Notes: generated by a model not told the origin, from the letters alone. A stretch of DNA of 64,000 nucleotides from Eubacteriales bacterium (GCA_021373115.1 JAJFTI010000016.1:1-64000), one strand, 5' to 3'; positions 1-8,646 are shown, numbered from the stretch's first letter. Translations and numbers: made by a program.

Positions 1-90
1 AGGGACTACAACGAGTTCCGTCCGCACAGCGCACTAACATACCTCACGCCGGCCGAATTTGCTCGGAAAACGGGCTCTGAGGCCGTCTAA
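1..90 (+). CDS. IS3-family transposase OrfB, C-terminal end (partial)
   Basis: The frame is open from the first base and ends at TAA 88-90. The 29 residues contain YNEFRPHSALTYLTPAEF, the conserved tail of the IS3-family DDE transposase (integrase core C-terminus). Everything upstream lies outside the window, so intactness cannot be judged. The gene belongs to the element whose terminal repeat ends at 140. Confidence 0.88.
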   Translation, partial: RDYNEFRPHSALTYLTPAEFARKTGSEAV

Positions 91-140
91 ACATCGATTT
101 TTTCTCATTCAAGCTGGACTACGATTTGGGGGACACCTCA
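1..140 (+). mobile_element. Right end of an IS3-type insertion sequence
   Basis: Fifty bases after the transposase stop the sequence reads, on the minus strand, TGAGGTGTCCCCCAAATCG, starting at 140. The same terminal repeat, with about three differences over 26 bases, occurs alone at 55248-55275. This marks 140 as the element boundary. The element appears to have landed inside another IS end (141-191). Its other end is outside the window. Confidence 0.72.
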
Positions 141-191
141 AATTCCGAGTTTACTAACATTGCTCCTGGACCATAAATCGGGGGCAGATCA
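141..191 (-). mobile_element. Terminal relic of a second IS (same end as the 55743-56983 element)
   Basis: Read on the minus strand from 191, the sequence is TGATCTGCCCCCG, then a stretch ending AGGAGCAATGTTAGT. The left end of the intact IS at 55743 differs from it at only a few positions over about 39 bases. Only this end survives, because the first element interrupts it at 140/141. Base 191 is the likely junction with the truncated ATPase gene. Confidence 0.7.
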
Positions 192-214
192 CTGTATTCC
201 ACTTTAGTCCTGAG

Positions 215-1630
215 TTGAATTGCATAATTGGTTCAAGGGGAACTGGTAAAACAACTTTGCTTGAGATCATACAGAGTATTGTTGCTCCAAACAACTTGGC
301 TGAGGATACGAAAGCCAACCTCCACGAAAAATTCTGTTCTGCCATACTGTATCTGAGTTGCTCGGATAGTATCTATGCAATTTTCATCGAACCTAATACT
401 GAAACTGATTCATATTCAAGTAAAAAAATATATATGCCAAAGATTCAAATATACTCAAGAAATGCTACATCGCCGAAATTCATAAAGTGTAGTAGTAAAA
501 ATGGATTTGCGCCTGCTATAAAAGAGTTCCTTGCAGCTGGATACCAACAACGCAGACTATATGAATATAGCGTGAATCCAAACCGAATTATTGAAATTGT
601 TGATGGTTTTCTACGTTGGAAAGATCCAATCGAGTATGATAAGCTTGTTAATCAACTAGCATACTTTGAAGAACAGTTGCGAGGCATTCTTTTTGATTCA
701 GAAAAAGCCCGTAGCGAATCTGGGAAATCATTCATTGATTACATTCAGGATGAAGATTTAGTAGTAAAAATATCTGGCATACTCACGCAAATCAACACTA
801 AACGAAATGCGTTACGAGACAAACGAGCTGAGATGATATCGAATCTTAATAGCGTTTTACGTGGTAAAGTAAAGCTCGCTTTGGCGAGTAAACTAAGTAA
901 TAGTAATTGGCGCAATGAAATTTCTCATCTCGCTGATAGAGTGTGCCCCATATACAAGGCAAGCTACGAGTCGCACCTTTGTGTGATAAGAACATTAGAA
1001 AAAGTCTATGGTATCAGTGAGACATCCCACTCGTTTGATTTCTTTTTAATGTTACTTGATCGGCAATTTCAAGCAATCATCGATGCATATAAATTAAGTG
1101 CGACCATACAAGATTTAGAAAATATCCGTTGCCAGATTCAAGAACGGCACATTGAAATATTTGTCGAAGATGGTTTGCGCATGGAATATAATATTAACTC
1201 AGGCACGGTTCATTCTGAACGATTTGAGGACAACTCAAAATTATCTATGGGACAAAACGCCGTTGCTTTACTTTTAATTATCCTGAATGCAGGCGACGCC
1301 TTAGGGGATAGTCGCCCTCTCTTGATGGATCAACCTGAAGATGATTTAGATAACAGCTATATTTACAATACGCTAGTGCAGGCATTTCGAAAAGCTAAAA
1401 CTAAACGTCAAGTAATCATTTCCACGCACAACGCTAATATACCTGTCATTTGTGATGCTGAGAATATCTCCGTTCTTCGCTTTAATGGTCAATACGGATA
1501 CCTAAACAATGTCGGCGCAATTGACTCGTGCACGATATCGAGAGATGTTCTCGATATCATGGAAGGAGGTGCCGAAGCAATTAGGAGAAGGATTGAAAAG
1601 TATAAGAACCTGCCAGGTCATATCGGTTGA
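215..1630 (+). pseudogene. TrlF-like AAA/ABC-type ATPase, 5'-truncated by IS insertion
   Basis: The 471 residues give an SMC/ABC-type nucleotide-binding protein. Walker A GSRGTGKTT is at residues 7-15, a mainly helical middle lies at about 130-330, and a signature-like KLSMGQ, Walker B PLLMDQPEDDLDN and a switch histidine in ISTHNAN follow. The LMDQPEDDLDN block resembles TrlF-family ATPases, which normally carry an N-terminal PHP domain and are much longer. The listed start is TTG 215, but the frame stays open upstream through the IS end. Residues such as VFHFSPELN just before it look like the native beta strand that precedes Walker A. The gene therefore lost its 5' part. Base composition is clearly more AT-rich than the neighbours, which suggests transfer. 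A fragment made from TTG could still be a soluble ATPase, but there is no obvious ribosome binding site. Confidence 0.7.
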
Positions 1631-1665
1631 ATAGCATAACTAATATTATCTAGTCGCAACCTCAA

Positions 1666-1695
1666 GCACCATCCCTCCGGATGGTGTTTTCTTTT
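1666..1695 (+). terminator. Rho-independent terminator after the ATPase remnant
   Basis: Stem CACCATCC (1667-1674) pairs perfectly with GGATGGTG (1679-1686) around a four-base loop, followed by TTTTCTTTT. It lies 36 bases after the ATPase stop. Confidence 0.8.
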
Positions 1696-1740
1696 CCCCA
1701 AAATAAACAACAGGAGATCAGCACAATCAGCAAAAGCAAA

Positions 1741-1764
1741 AACCACCTGTTCGGTGGTTTTTTC
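1741..1764 (-). terminator. Terminator downstream of tRNA-Arg
   Basis: AACCACC/GGTGGTT form a seven-pair stem with loop TGTTC. Runs of A on the left and T on the right mean it can work in both directions. On the minus strand it lies just after the tRNA 3' end. Confidence 0.75.
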
Positions 1765-1766
1765 CT

Positions 1767-1843
1767 TGGCGTTCCCGGGGAGATTCGAACTCCCGGCCTT
1801 CCGCTTAGGAGGCGGACGCTCTATCCTGCTGAGCTACGGAAAC
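1767..1843 (-). tRNA. tRNA-Arg (anticodon CCT)
   Basis: On the minus strand the gene folds as a full cloverleaf. The acceptor stem is GTTTCCG/CGGGAAC, with one G-T pair. The D arm starts GCTCAGCAGG, the anticodon stem TCCGC/GCGGA encloses loop CTCCTAA, and the T arm is GGGAG-TTCGAAT-CTCCC. Anticodon CCT reads AGG codons. The discriminator G and an encoded CCA (1767-1769) follow. It lies between the foreign ATPase remnant and ordinary chromosomal genes, a typical integration hot spot. Confidence 0.96.
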
Positions 1844-1885
1844 AGGTATGCAATTGCGGCGCTCAACACCGCGCGGCAAGTGGAA

Positions 1886-2728
1886 TTATACCGAAGCGGC
1901 CGTATGCTTGTCAACCAAACTGGCCACGAATTCCGCGCAGCGCGCGGCAACAAGCTCTTTCTCCGGCCCATAGGTGCAGCCGTGCGGCGAATGCTCGAAC
2001 TCGGAAAGATCGACACTGGGCGCGTTGATTGCGCCGGAGCAGAAGATTTCGATGCTCGCGGGATCCACCTTATCGTCCTGTGCGGCGGCGACGAGCAGCG
2101 TCGGGCAATCGATTCTGGCAAGGTTCTTTTTCAGCGTTCGCGCAAGTCGGCTTAAATCGACGAGTTTTCGCGTCGAGAGCCCGCCGTACATCTGCGCGTA
2201 GAGGTTATCGCCCCAAACGGGTTTGCCGCCGCGCCCTTCCGGATAACCGACGACGGGCAGGATCGGGCTGAGCGCCTTTGCGATGCGAAGGTAGCGCTTC
2301 ATTTTAATCGGCGTGCAGATCAGCACAAGCCCGTCCAGATGCTGCTCCTCCGCGAGCAGGCCGCAGAGGATGCCGCCGAGCGAAAGCCCGAGCGCGTAGA
2401 TTTGCTCGCAGCCCTCGTTTTGGAGCGTTTGATATGCCGCGCGGATTTCGTCCAGCCACTGCTTGCCCGTGGACGCGTTTTGCGCGCGGACGGTTTCGCC
2501 GTGACCCGGGATCACGGGGGAGACGACGGTATAGCCCTTTTCGATCAGCGCGTCCGCAACGATGCGGATGTTCGCGGGCGTTCCGCCAATACCATGCAGG
2601 GTAATACAGCCGACGGCGTTTCCTTTGTGAAACAACGGCTTGGAGAGGTCTTCGTCAAACGGCGGGCGCTGGTCGAGGATACTTTTGTCCGGCAGGTAAT
2701 CCTTCAGCGCTTCAAAGATAGACGGCAT
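1886..2728 (-). CDS. Alpha/beta hydrolase, carboxylesterase type
   Basis: The 280-residue protein is soluble, with no signal peptide. It has the alpha/beta-hydrolase layout: oxyanion segment LHGIGGTP near residue 43, nucleophile elbow GLSLGG near 115, Asp in AAAQDDKVDP and His in EHSPHG near the C-terminus. GHGETV after strand 4 resembles monoacylglycerol-lipase or carboxylesterase (Est30-like) enzymes, so cleavage of short acyl esters is likely. The substrate cannot be told. The gene follows murC by 30 bases on the same strand and probably shares its transcript. Start ATG 2726-2728 has a weak GGGG site upstream. Confidence 0.85.
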   Translation of the reverse strand: MPSIFEALKDYLPDKSILDQRPPFDEDLSKPLFHKGNAVGCITLHGIGGTPANIRIVADALIEKGYTVVSPVIPGHGETVRAQNASTGKQWLDEIRAAYQTLQNEGCEQIYALGLSLGGILCGLLAEEQHLDGLVLICTPIKMKRYLRIAKALSPILPVVGYPEGRGGKPVWGDNLYAQMYGGLSTRKLVDLSRLARTLKKNLARIDCPTLLVAAAQDDKVDPASIEIFCSGAINAPSVDLSEFEHSPHGCTYGPEKELVAARCAEFVASLVDKHTAASV

Positions 2729-2758
2729 GTCGCTTACCCCCTGTAGGCGTGGAGTTGA

Positions 2759-4120
2759 TCAGAGCAGCTTTTTGGTCTGACGGTAAACGTCCCCCGAACC
2801 GACGGTGACCACGAGGTCGCCCTCCCCGGCGTGCGCGTCGAGGTAGAGGCGAATTTCTTCAAATGTCGGAAGATAAACGGCGTTTCGGCTCGTTTCGTTG
2901 ATTGCGGCAACCATGTCCCGCGCGTGGACGATGCCGGTATCCTTTTCGCGGCCGGGATAGATATCCGGAACGAGCACGCAGTCCGCATCCGAAAAGCAAG
3001 TGACGTTGCTGCAAAACAGCGTTCGCGCGCGCGTATAGCTGTTGCACTGGAACACGCAGTAGAGCTTTTTGTGCGGAACGCGCTTTGCGGCATCCAGCGT
3101 CGCGCGGATTTCGCTGGGATGATGGCCATAGTCGTGAAACACCTTGACCCCGTTTCGCTCGCCATAGTACTCGAAACGGCGGCGTGTGTTCCGGAACGCG
3201 TGCAGCGCCTGCGCAATCGTGGCAAACGGCACGCGAAGTCGATCCGAAACGGCGATTGCGCCGAGCGCATTGACGATGTTGTGCATGCCGGGCACGCTGA
3301 GCTGTACCTTGCCCAACGTCTCGCCGCGGCGCAGAACGTCGAACCCTGCGTTGCCAAGCGCGTCGAATTCTATGTCGGCCGCGGTATAGTCGCCGCCGGT
3401 CAGCCCGTAGGATACGACGGTGCGCGCGGACTTGGCTGCCAGCGCGCGGACGCGGAAATCGTCCACACAAGCGACAAATACGCCGTTTTCCGGCAGGAGC
3501 GCAAGGAATTTTTCAAACGCGGCATAGATCGCGTCGATATTCTCATAATAATCGAGATGATCGTCGTCAATGTTGCTGATGAGCGCTATGGTGGGTTTCA
3601 GCGTCAGAAAGCTCTCCACATATTCGCATGCCTCGGTCACAAACACATCCCGCTTGCCAACGTGCACGCCGCCCGCGAGAAACTCCACATAGCCGCCAAC
3701 ATGGATGGTCGCGTCCATTTTGGCGCGATCGTTGATGATTGCGAGCATGGAGGTGATGGTGGTTTTTCCGTGGCAGCCCGCAATGGCGACCACCTCCGGG
3801 AAACGCTCGCTGATCTGGCCGAGCGCGACGCTGCGCTCCAGTTCGGGAATGCCTTTTTCGCGCGCGAGCACACGCTCGGGATTGTCCGGCTTGATGGCGG
3901 CGGAATAGATGACTAGCTCCGCGTCGCCGAGCAGCTCTCCCGTATGGCCGATGGTATACCGGATCCCCTCGTGATCGAGCGCGTCCGTAAACTGCGTGCG
4001 CTCGCGGTCGGAACCGGTAATCCTATGCCCCTGCGACTTTAGAATCAGCGCGAGGCCGTTCATGCTGCAGCCGCCGATGCCGATCAGGTGGATTCGCTTT
4101 GCGTCGTCGATATGTGCCAT
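2759..4120 (-). CDS. murC: UDP-N-acetylmuramate--L-alanine ligase
   Basis: MurC adds L-alanine to UDP-MurNAc in an ATP-dependent cytoplasmic step of peptidoglycan synthesis. The 453-residue length fits the family. The N-terminal Rossmann loop IHLIGIGGCSMNGLA, the Mur ligase P-loop AGCHGKTT near residue 113, the central domain motif DDDHLDYY and the C-terminal HDYGHHPSEI are all present. A start at 4120 (MAHIDDAKRIHL) has GGAGA upstream; a longer frame to 4216 adds unrelated residues and overlaps the promoter. The gene is divergent from the CorA gene and stands apart from other cell-wall genes, which is common in Clostridia. Confidence 0.96.
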   Translation of the reverse strand: MAHIDDAKRIHLIGIGGCSMNGLALILKSQGHRITGSDRERTQFTDALDHEGIRYTIGHTGELLGDAELVIYSAAIKPDNPERVLAREKGIPELERSVALGQISERFPEVVAIAGCHGKTTITSMLAIINDRAKMDATIHVGGYVEFLAGGVHVGKRDVFVTEACEYVESFLTLKPTIALISNIDDDHLDYYENIDAIYAAFEKFLALLPENGVFVACVDDFRVRALAAKSARTVVSYGLTGGDYTAADIEFDALGNAGFDVLRRGETLGKVQLSVPGMHNIVNALGAIAVSDRLRVPFATIAQALHAFRNTRRRFEYYGERNGVKVFHDYGHHPSEIRATLDAAKRVPHKKLYCVFQCNSYTRARTLFCSNVTCFSDADCVLVPDIYPGREKDTGIVHARDMVAAINETSRNAVYLPTFEEIRLYLDAHAGEGDLVVTVGSGDVYRQTKKLL

Positions 4121-4156
4121 GAAATACCATTCTCCGTGTCCTATCAGAATCAGCTT

Positions 4157-4186
4157 ATTATACGCCTTCCGGCTGCGTTTGCGCAA
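4157..4186 (-). promoter_or_regulatory. Promoter for murC
   Basis: On the minus strand, TTGCGC (4181-4186) and TATAAT (4157-4162) are 18 bases apart, about 35 bases before the murC start. Confidence 0.6.
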
Positions 4187-4261
4187 CGCCGCTTGACCGC
4201 GGCGCCGGAAAAGCATATCATCGTTCTATCAGAAACGGGAATATAGGGGGAGTGGGCATCC

Positions 4262-5200
4262 ATGCTGTATTCGTTTTCGGAAGCATGCAAGCCGGTTTCT
4301 TTATCGGAGATCGACGAAAACTGCCTGACGGCGGGTGTAATTACGCTGGCCGAATTCCGGGAGGTCTTCGCCGCCCGCTTTAACTTTGCCTCCGCCGTGA
4401 TGGAGGAAGCGGAACGGCCGGATACGCGGTTTCGCTCGACCATAGACGTGACGGACGGGCATCTGTTTTGCGTCGTTTCCCTCCGGGACGTGGCAAATGT
4501 CTACGGCGCGCGCGACCGTGTCGGCTTGATCGTCCGTAAAAATTTACTGCTGCTCGTTTCGATCAAGGACGATGACGAGAGCATCCCGCAGGCGTTTGAA
4601 GAGGCAGCGCGCCGCGTAAATCCGAAGTCCGCGTCGATCGAGCGCCTGATCTGCATGTTTTTTGAACTGCTGCTGGCCGACGACGGAAGCGATCTGGAAA
4701 GCTACGACAATCAGATTGCAATGATGGAGGGTATGATTGAGACCGGCGAAACCGGGAAGCATTTTAACGGCGAGATTCTCTCGCTGCGGCGCAGGCTCCT
4801 GATCATCCGGAACTATTACGAGCAGCTGCTGGATATCTTCGACGCAATGGTGGAAAACGAGGCGGATCTCTTTTCCGAGCACCGGCTGCACTATTTTCGG
4901 GCGATGCGGGATAAGATTGCCCGCCTTTCCGCAAACGCCCAGCTTCTGCGGGACAGTCTCGTGCAGGTTCGCGAGGCGTATATGGCGGCGCTGGATTACA
5001 ACGCGAACCGAATTATGAAGGTGTTTACCGTGGTGACCACGGTTTTCATGCCGCTGACGCTGCTCGTCGGCTGGTACGGCATGAACTTTAAGTATATGCC
5101 GGAACTGACGAGCCGGTTCGGGTATCCCGCCGTGATCGTGCTCAGCGTGGTTGTCGTGATCGTGAGCTTCATCTTCTTTAAGCGAAAGAAGCTGTTGTAA
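4262..5200 (+). CDS. CorA-family Mg2+ (divalent cation) transporter
   Basis: The 312 residues have the CorA/MIT plan. A large acidic cytoplasmic N-terminal domain with long helices is followed by two C-terminal membrane segments at about 252-272 and 287-305. The selectivity motif GMN sits in WYGMNF at the end of the first. The basic tail FKRKKLL is typical. The protein should act as a pentameric channel for Mg2+ or Co2+. AGGGGG lies before ATG 4262. It is transcribed away from murC and ends at a two-way terminator. The exact metal is uncertain because the family includes Zn2+ and Ni2+ carriers. Confidence 0.93.
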   Translation: MLYSFSEACKPVSLSEIDENCLTAGVITLAEFREVFAARFNFASAVMEEAERPDTRFRSTIDVTDGHLFCVVSLRDVANVYGARDRVGLIVRKNLLLLVSIKDDDESIPQAFEEAARRVNPKSASIERLICMFFELLLADDGSDLESYDNQIAMMEGMIETGETGKHFNGEILSLRRRLLIIRNYYEQLLDIFDAMVENEADLFSEHRLHYFRAMRDKIARLSANAQLLRDSLVQVREAYMAALDYNANRIMKVFTVVTTVFMPLTLLVGWYGMNFKYMPELTSRFGYPAVIVLSVVVVIVSFIFFKRKKLL

Positions 5201-5216
5201 CATTCGCTGCGCAACG

Positions 5217-5250
5217 CAAAGAACCGCCGGATTTTCCGGCGGTTCTTTTT
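5217..5250. terminator. Bidirectional terminator between convergent genes
   Basis: A perfect ten-pair stem GAACCGCCGG/CCGGCGGTTC (5221-5245) has a five-base loop, with AAA on the left and TTTTT on the right. It serves the CorA gene and the convergent hydrolase. Confidence 0.9.
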
Positions 5251-5255
5251 ATGCG

Positions 5256-6089
5256 TCACTCGTTATCGGCAAGGAAGGGAAGCATCCAGACGGAAGGATT
5301 CAGGATCATGTGCCCCACGCCCGGCAATAGATGGATTTCCGCCTGCGGAACATGCGCGCGCAGCGCGGCTTCCCCGGCCTGCGAATCGAGCAGGTCGTCC
5401 GCTTCGCCCGCAACATAGAGCACCGGCATGGTCAGTCTGCGGAGCGCTGTGCCGGAAAAAACCGGCAGGGGAACGTGGATGGGATCGTAACTGGCCAGAA
5501 TCAGGTTCAGAAAATCGAGGATTTCTTTTGGGATCGCTTCGCCGCCGACCGCGTCCCCGTCGAACGATAAGTCCCCGCCTGCTTCCTCGGCGGCGGAAAC
5601 TTTCTCGAGGTAACGCCGGTTTATGTCCGCGAGTCCTCCGCTGGCAAAAAGCAACAGGCGTTCCACGCGCGCGGGGAAAGCGGTCGCAAATTTCAGCGCC
5701 ATCCAGCCGCCAAGGGAGTTCCCTGCGAGGCTGACGGAACGCAGGCCAAGCGCATCCAGCACGGCGGCGAGCCACTCCGCATACTCCATATTCTCAAGGT
5801 TCAGGCGGTACTCCGTGCTGTTGCCCGCTTCGCCGGGGATATCCGCGGCGAACACATGATATCCGCCCATGAGCGCGAGAATGTCGCCATACCAGAACGC
5901 GCTGTTCGAGCAGGAACCGTGCAGCAGCAGAACGGGCGGTTTGCCCGGGTCTCCCGCCTCCAGCAGGAAGGTTTCGCCGTAAGGCGTATCAACCGTGCGC
6001 TGCAGAAACGGCATTCCGGATAAAAATCGGTGGTAAACTGCGCGGAACGCATCCCGCTGTGCCGGGCTATGGAAAACGCTGGTTTTCAT
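5256..6089 (-). CDS. Alpha/beta-fold hydrolase
   Basis: This 277-residue hydrolase is a different subfamily from the one at 1886. HG loop LLLHGSCSN, nucleophile elbow AGNSLGG, acid VAGEADDLLD and base GVGHMI give the full Ser-Asp-His triad, as in the 2-hydroxymuconate-semialdehyde hydrolase/haloperoxidase-like group. It is soluble and its substrate is unknown. AAAGGA precedes ATG 6089; a TTG further upstream overlaps that site and is a poor start. The gene begins 19 bases after the HTH gene at 6109 and is probably co-transcribed, so the HTH protein may regulate it. Confidence 0.87.
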   Translation of the reverse strand: MKTSVFHSPAQRDAFRAVYHRFLSGMPFLQRTVDTPYGETFLLEAGDPGKPPVLLLHGSCSNSAFWYGDILALMGGYHVFAADIPGEAGNSTEYRLNLENMEYAEWLAAVLDALGLRSVSLAGNSLGGWMALKFATAFPARVERLLLFASGGLADINRRYLEKVSAAEEAGGDLSFDGDAVGGEAIPKEILDFLNLILASYDPIHVPLPVFSGTALRRLTMPVLYVAGEADDLLDSQAGEAALRAHVPQAEIHLLPGVGHMILNPSVWMLPFLADNE

Positions 6090-6108
6090 AGGATTATTTC
6101 CTTTCAAT

Positions 6109-6540
6109 TTATTCGGTTTGTTCCGTTTCGCCGGTCAGCAAGGCGAGCGCATCCAGCATGGTGGCGGTAAAACGCGCCCCGCCGTAGAGCGTAATGCGGA
6201 GTTTGCGCTCCTCCGGAATATACTGCGTGTAGAGTTTGCTTGCGCCGTACTCGGCTGGTTTGCCGTTGAGCGCGGCGGTAAGCGTGTTGGCAATACGGAT
6301 CGCGTCCTCCCGTTCGGCGGCATATACGTCCGCAACGCAGGAGACAATTGAAACCGGCGCGCATTCCGGAGCGGGCGGGGCGCTCTCGGTAAACACGCTA
6401 AGATCATGCCCGCTGACGCGCCAGCCTTTGCCGACCTTGACCGCACGAAGGCGGCCTTCGCGGATATACCGTTGGACGGTCTTGGGATGCATCTGCAGCA
6501 ATTCGGAGATCTGCTCGACGGTATAATAGGGTTCCTGCAT
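6109..6540 (-). CDS. Helix-turn-helix (excisionase/MerR-like) transcriptional regulator
   Basis: Residues 1-50 form an HTH_17-type DNA-binding domain (YTVEQISELLQMHPKTVQRY then IREGRLRAVKVGKGWRV), as in excisionase-like regulators. After a Pro-rich linker, residues 65-143 form a small unrecognised alpha/beta domain that may bind a ligand or dimerise. AGGAG stands before ATG 6540. Symmetric sites overlap its own promoter, which points to autoregulation. The downstream alpha/beta hydrolase is the obvious target partner. There is no sign of a prophage here, so a function as an excisionase is unlikely. Confidence 0.82.
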   Translation of the reverse strand: MQEPYYTVEQISELLQMHPKTVQRYIREGRLRAVKVGKGWRVSGHDLSVFTESAPPAPECAPVSIVSCVADVYAAEREDAIRIANTLTAALNGKPAEYGASKLYTQYIPEERKLRITLYGGARFTATMLDALALLTGETEQTE

Positions 6541-6558
6541 AGTTATATACTCCTGAAA

Positions 6559-6602
6559 ATTCCTTATAAAGGAATAATAGGGAATTATAAGGAACTTGTC
6601 AA
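6559..6602 (-). promoter_or_regulatory. Promoter with overlapping operator half-sites
   Basis: On the minus strand, TTGACA (6597-6602) and TATTAT (6574-6579) are exactly 17 bases apart. A TTCCTTATAA element lies between them. A palindrome ATTCCTT-ATA-AAGGAAT (6559-6575) covers the -10 and start region. Three copies of the same half-site in 35 bases suggest binding by the HTH protein encoded just downstream. Confidence 0.7.
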
Positions 6603-6620
6603 GGGTTATTTTGGAATATT

Positions 6621-6650
6621 AAAAAGCTCCCGCGAACAAACCGCAGGAGC
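6621..6650 (-). terminator. Terminator after the DegV pair
   Basis: On the minus strand, GCTCCTGCG and CGCGGGAGC pair with one G-T, loop GTTTGTT, then five T. It separates the DegV genes from the HTH gene promoter. Confidence 0.8.
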
Positions 6651-6670
6651 CTTCTTTTCCTTGCATTATG

Positions 6671-7561
6671 TTAAGACTTCTTTCGTGTGTCTCCCCAGAA
6701 GAATAGCGCTACCGTTCCCGGGCCGGTATGGGAACCAACCACGGTGCCCACGCTGTTGATCATCACCTTGCCGTTGAGCTTCGGAAATTTTTCCTCGACC
6801 ATTGCGGCAACGGCCTGCGCGTCCTCCATGCAGGCGGACTGGGAGATGAAGCATTTTTGATCGTACGCCAGACCGTTCTTAGCATGGAGCTCCATCTGCT
6901 GAACCATCTCCCGCATCAGACGTTTCTTGCCGTTGATTTTGAAGCGCGGGGTAAGGTGGCCGAGCTCGTCCATGTTCATGAGCGGGTAGATATTCAGCAG
7001 CGAACCGATGGCAAACGCCGTTGGCGAAATCCGGCCGCCGCGCTTATAATGCGACAAATCGGTGGAAAAGAACCAATGGTGCAGATTCAGCTTGTGTTCT
7101 TCCATCCATTCCGCGGCTTCCTTGAGAGAAACGCCGGAATCCCGCAGATCCGCAAGCTTGTCCACCATGAGCCCGTAGCCGGAGGAAGCGCCGAGCGAGT
7201 CCACAACGGTAACCGTACGGCCGGGATAGCGCGCGAGCAGTTCGTCCCGCGCGAGAATGGCGGAAGCGTAGGTGCCGGAAAGGCCGGAGGAGAACGAAAG
7301 GTGCAAAATATCCTTGCCGTCCTTTAAAATCGGTTCGAAGAACGCGAGAAACTGCTCGGTGTTTACGAGCGAGGTGGTCGGCATGGCGCCCTTGTCGATG
7401 CGCGCATAGAACTCTTCAAACGGCATGCTCTGGCCGAGATCGTCGGCATACTCCACGCCATCAAAGAAGTAATGAAAACAAACATAGGGGATATTCCTCT
7501 GCTCGAAATACGCTTTGGGCATATCGGCGGTGGAGCAGCAGGTCAGGACAAACGGTTGCAT
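6671..7561 (-). CDS. DegV family fatty-acid-binding protein
   Basis: The 296 residues match the DegV/FakB fold: TCCSTADMP near the N-terminus, PMPFEEFYARI-like segment, TSLVNTEQF, the ligand-site motif LSFSSGLSGTYASA and the C-terminal half with SHTGPGTVALFF. DegV/FakB proteins hold a fatty acid and can present it to a fatty-acid kinase (FakA), which is not in this window. A GGGAGG site stands before ATG 7561. It is the second of two DegV genes in tandem; the two proteins are diverged and may prefer different acyl chains. It is cytoplasmic. Confidence 0.92.
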   Translation of the reverse strand: MQPFVLTCCSTADMPKAYFEQRNIPYVCFHYFFDGVEYADDLGQSMPFEEFYARIDKGAMPTTSLVNTEQFLAFFEPILKDGKDILHLSFSSGLSGTYASAILARDELLARYPGRTVTVVDSLGASSGYGLMVDKLADLRDSGVSLKEAAEWMEEHKLNLHHWFFSTDLSHYKRGGRISPTAFAIGSLLNIYPLMNMDELGHLTPRFKINGKKRLMREMVQQMELHAKNGLAYDQKCFISQSACMEDAQAVAAMVEEKFPKLNGKVMINSVGTVVGSHTGPGTVALFFWGDTRKKS

Positions 7562-7626
7562 GGTATTCCTCCCGAAAAGAATTAAGTTTGCCGCGCGGGC
7601 GGTTTGCGCTTTCCCGGTGCGGCGAA

Positions 7627-8454
7627 TTAAAACGCCATGATGATGCCTTTTTCGTTTGCGTAGAGGGAACTCACGCCGCGCGTCGGCAGAATCAGGATCT
7701 CCGAAAAGTCGTACCGGCGCTCGATTTCGCTCTTCAGCTCCTCGGCGAGCATCGGGTTGTTGCAGTGTGTAATCACGAGACTTTGGCCTTTTGTCGCCCT
7801 GCCGTCGTTCTCAATGGTGTCCGCGAGCTTTTTCACGACCTGCTTCCAGCCCTGTACATGCGAAAAAAGCGAGATATTGCCGTTTCCGTCCGCACCCATG
7901 ATGGGACGGATATGCAGCGTGGAGATAATCGTTGCGGTAATGCGGTTGAGGCGCCCGTTTTTCAGCAGGTTATCAATGTTATCCAGCACGAAAAACGTCC
8001 GCATTTCCTTGATAAAACGCTCAACGCGCGCTACAATTTCACTCTTTTGCAGGCCTTCCAGAATCAGCTTGCGAATTTTCATCACGATCAGCACTTCGGC
8101 AGCCGCGGCGCTGCGCGAATCGAAAACATGAACGTGTGCGCCGGCTTCTTCGGCAATTCCCTTTCCGACCATGGCGCTGCCATAGGAACCGGAGAGATTG
8201 CTCGACAGCGTAACGGCGAAGGCGTCCTCGCTGCCAAACGCATCGGCATAGTGTGAAGGGGAGGGCGCGGCGGAACCGACGCGGCCTTTGCAGGCTTTCA
8301 TTTCCAACATAAATTGCGGCAGGTCAAGGCTGTCGTCGTCCGTAAATTCCTTTTCGGCGAGCGTGAGCGTCAGAGGAACGTTTTTCACGTCCCATTCCTC
8401 GCGGAGGGCGCGCGTCAGGTCGCAGCAACTATCGGCAACGAGCGTATAAGCCAT
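7627..8454 (-). CDS. DegV family fatty-acid-binding protein
   Basis: This 275-residue paralogue of the next gene has the DegV hallmarks: VADSCCDLT at the start, the two-Ser ligand motif VTLSSNLSGSYGSA near residue 80, and central FDSRSAAA. The C-terminal half ends in VITHCNNP and LPTRGVSSLYAN; the terminal helix is shorter than in its neighbour. GGAG precedes ATG 8454 by ten bases. The 65-base gap to the second DegV gene has no terminator, so both are probably on one transcript. Confidence 0.92.
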   Translation of the reverse strand: MAYTLVADSCCDLTRALREEWDVKNVPLTLTLAEKEFTDDDSLDLPQFMLEMKACKGRVGSAAPSPSHYADAFGSEDAFAVTLSSNLSGSYGSAMVGKGIAEEAGAHVHVFDSRSAAAAEVLIVMKIRKLILEGLQKSEIVARVERFIKEMRTFFVLDNIDNLLKNGRLNRITATIISTLHIRPIMGADGNGNISLFSHVQGWKQVVKKLADTIENDGRATKGQSLVITHCNNPMLAEELKSEIERRYDFSEILILPTRGVSSLYANEKGIIMAF

Positions 8455-8646
8455 TTTATGGTAACTCCAAATCCCAAGTTCGTGCGGCTTGATTCTAGAC
8501 GAAGAGGTGGGTCAGTGTTGAAAAAAGCGCCCGACAAGCGCATTGTATCAACGTTCATTCAAATCTTGTTCAATAGAAGTTCAATTAATTCTCAACTTCG
8601 CGCGGGCGCCGGAAGCGCGTTCCGGCGGAATCCGGAAACGGAGCGT

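Noticed and set aside
1681..2155. Overlapping open frames across the tRNA and hydrolase on the plus strand
   Set aside because: They read through the tRNA-Arg gene and the antisense of the hydrolase and lack ribosome binding sites and family motifs.
2831..3916. A 361-codon open frame antisense to murC
   Set aside because: GC-rich coding DNA often leaves long antisense frames. MurC is certain here, and the antisense protein has no recognisable motif.
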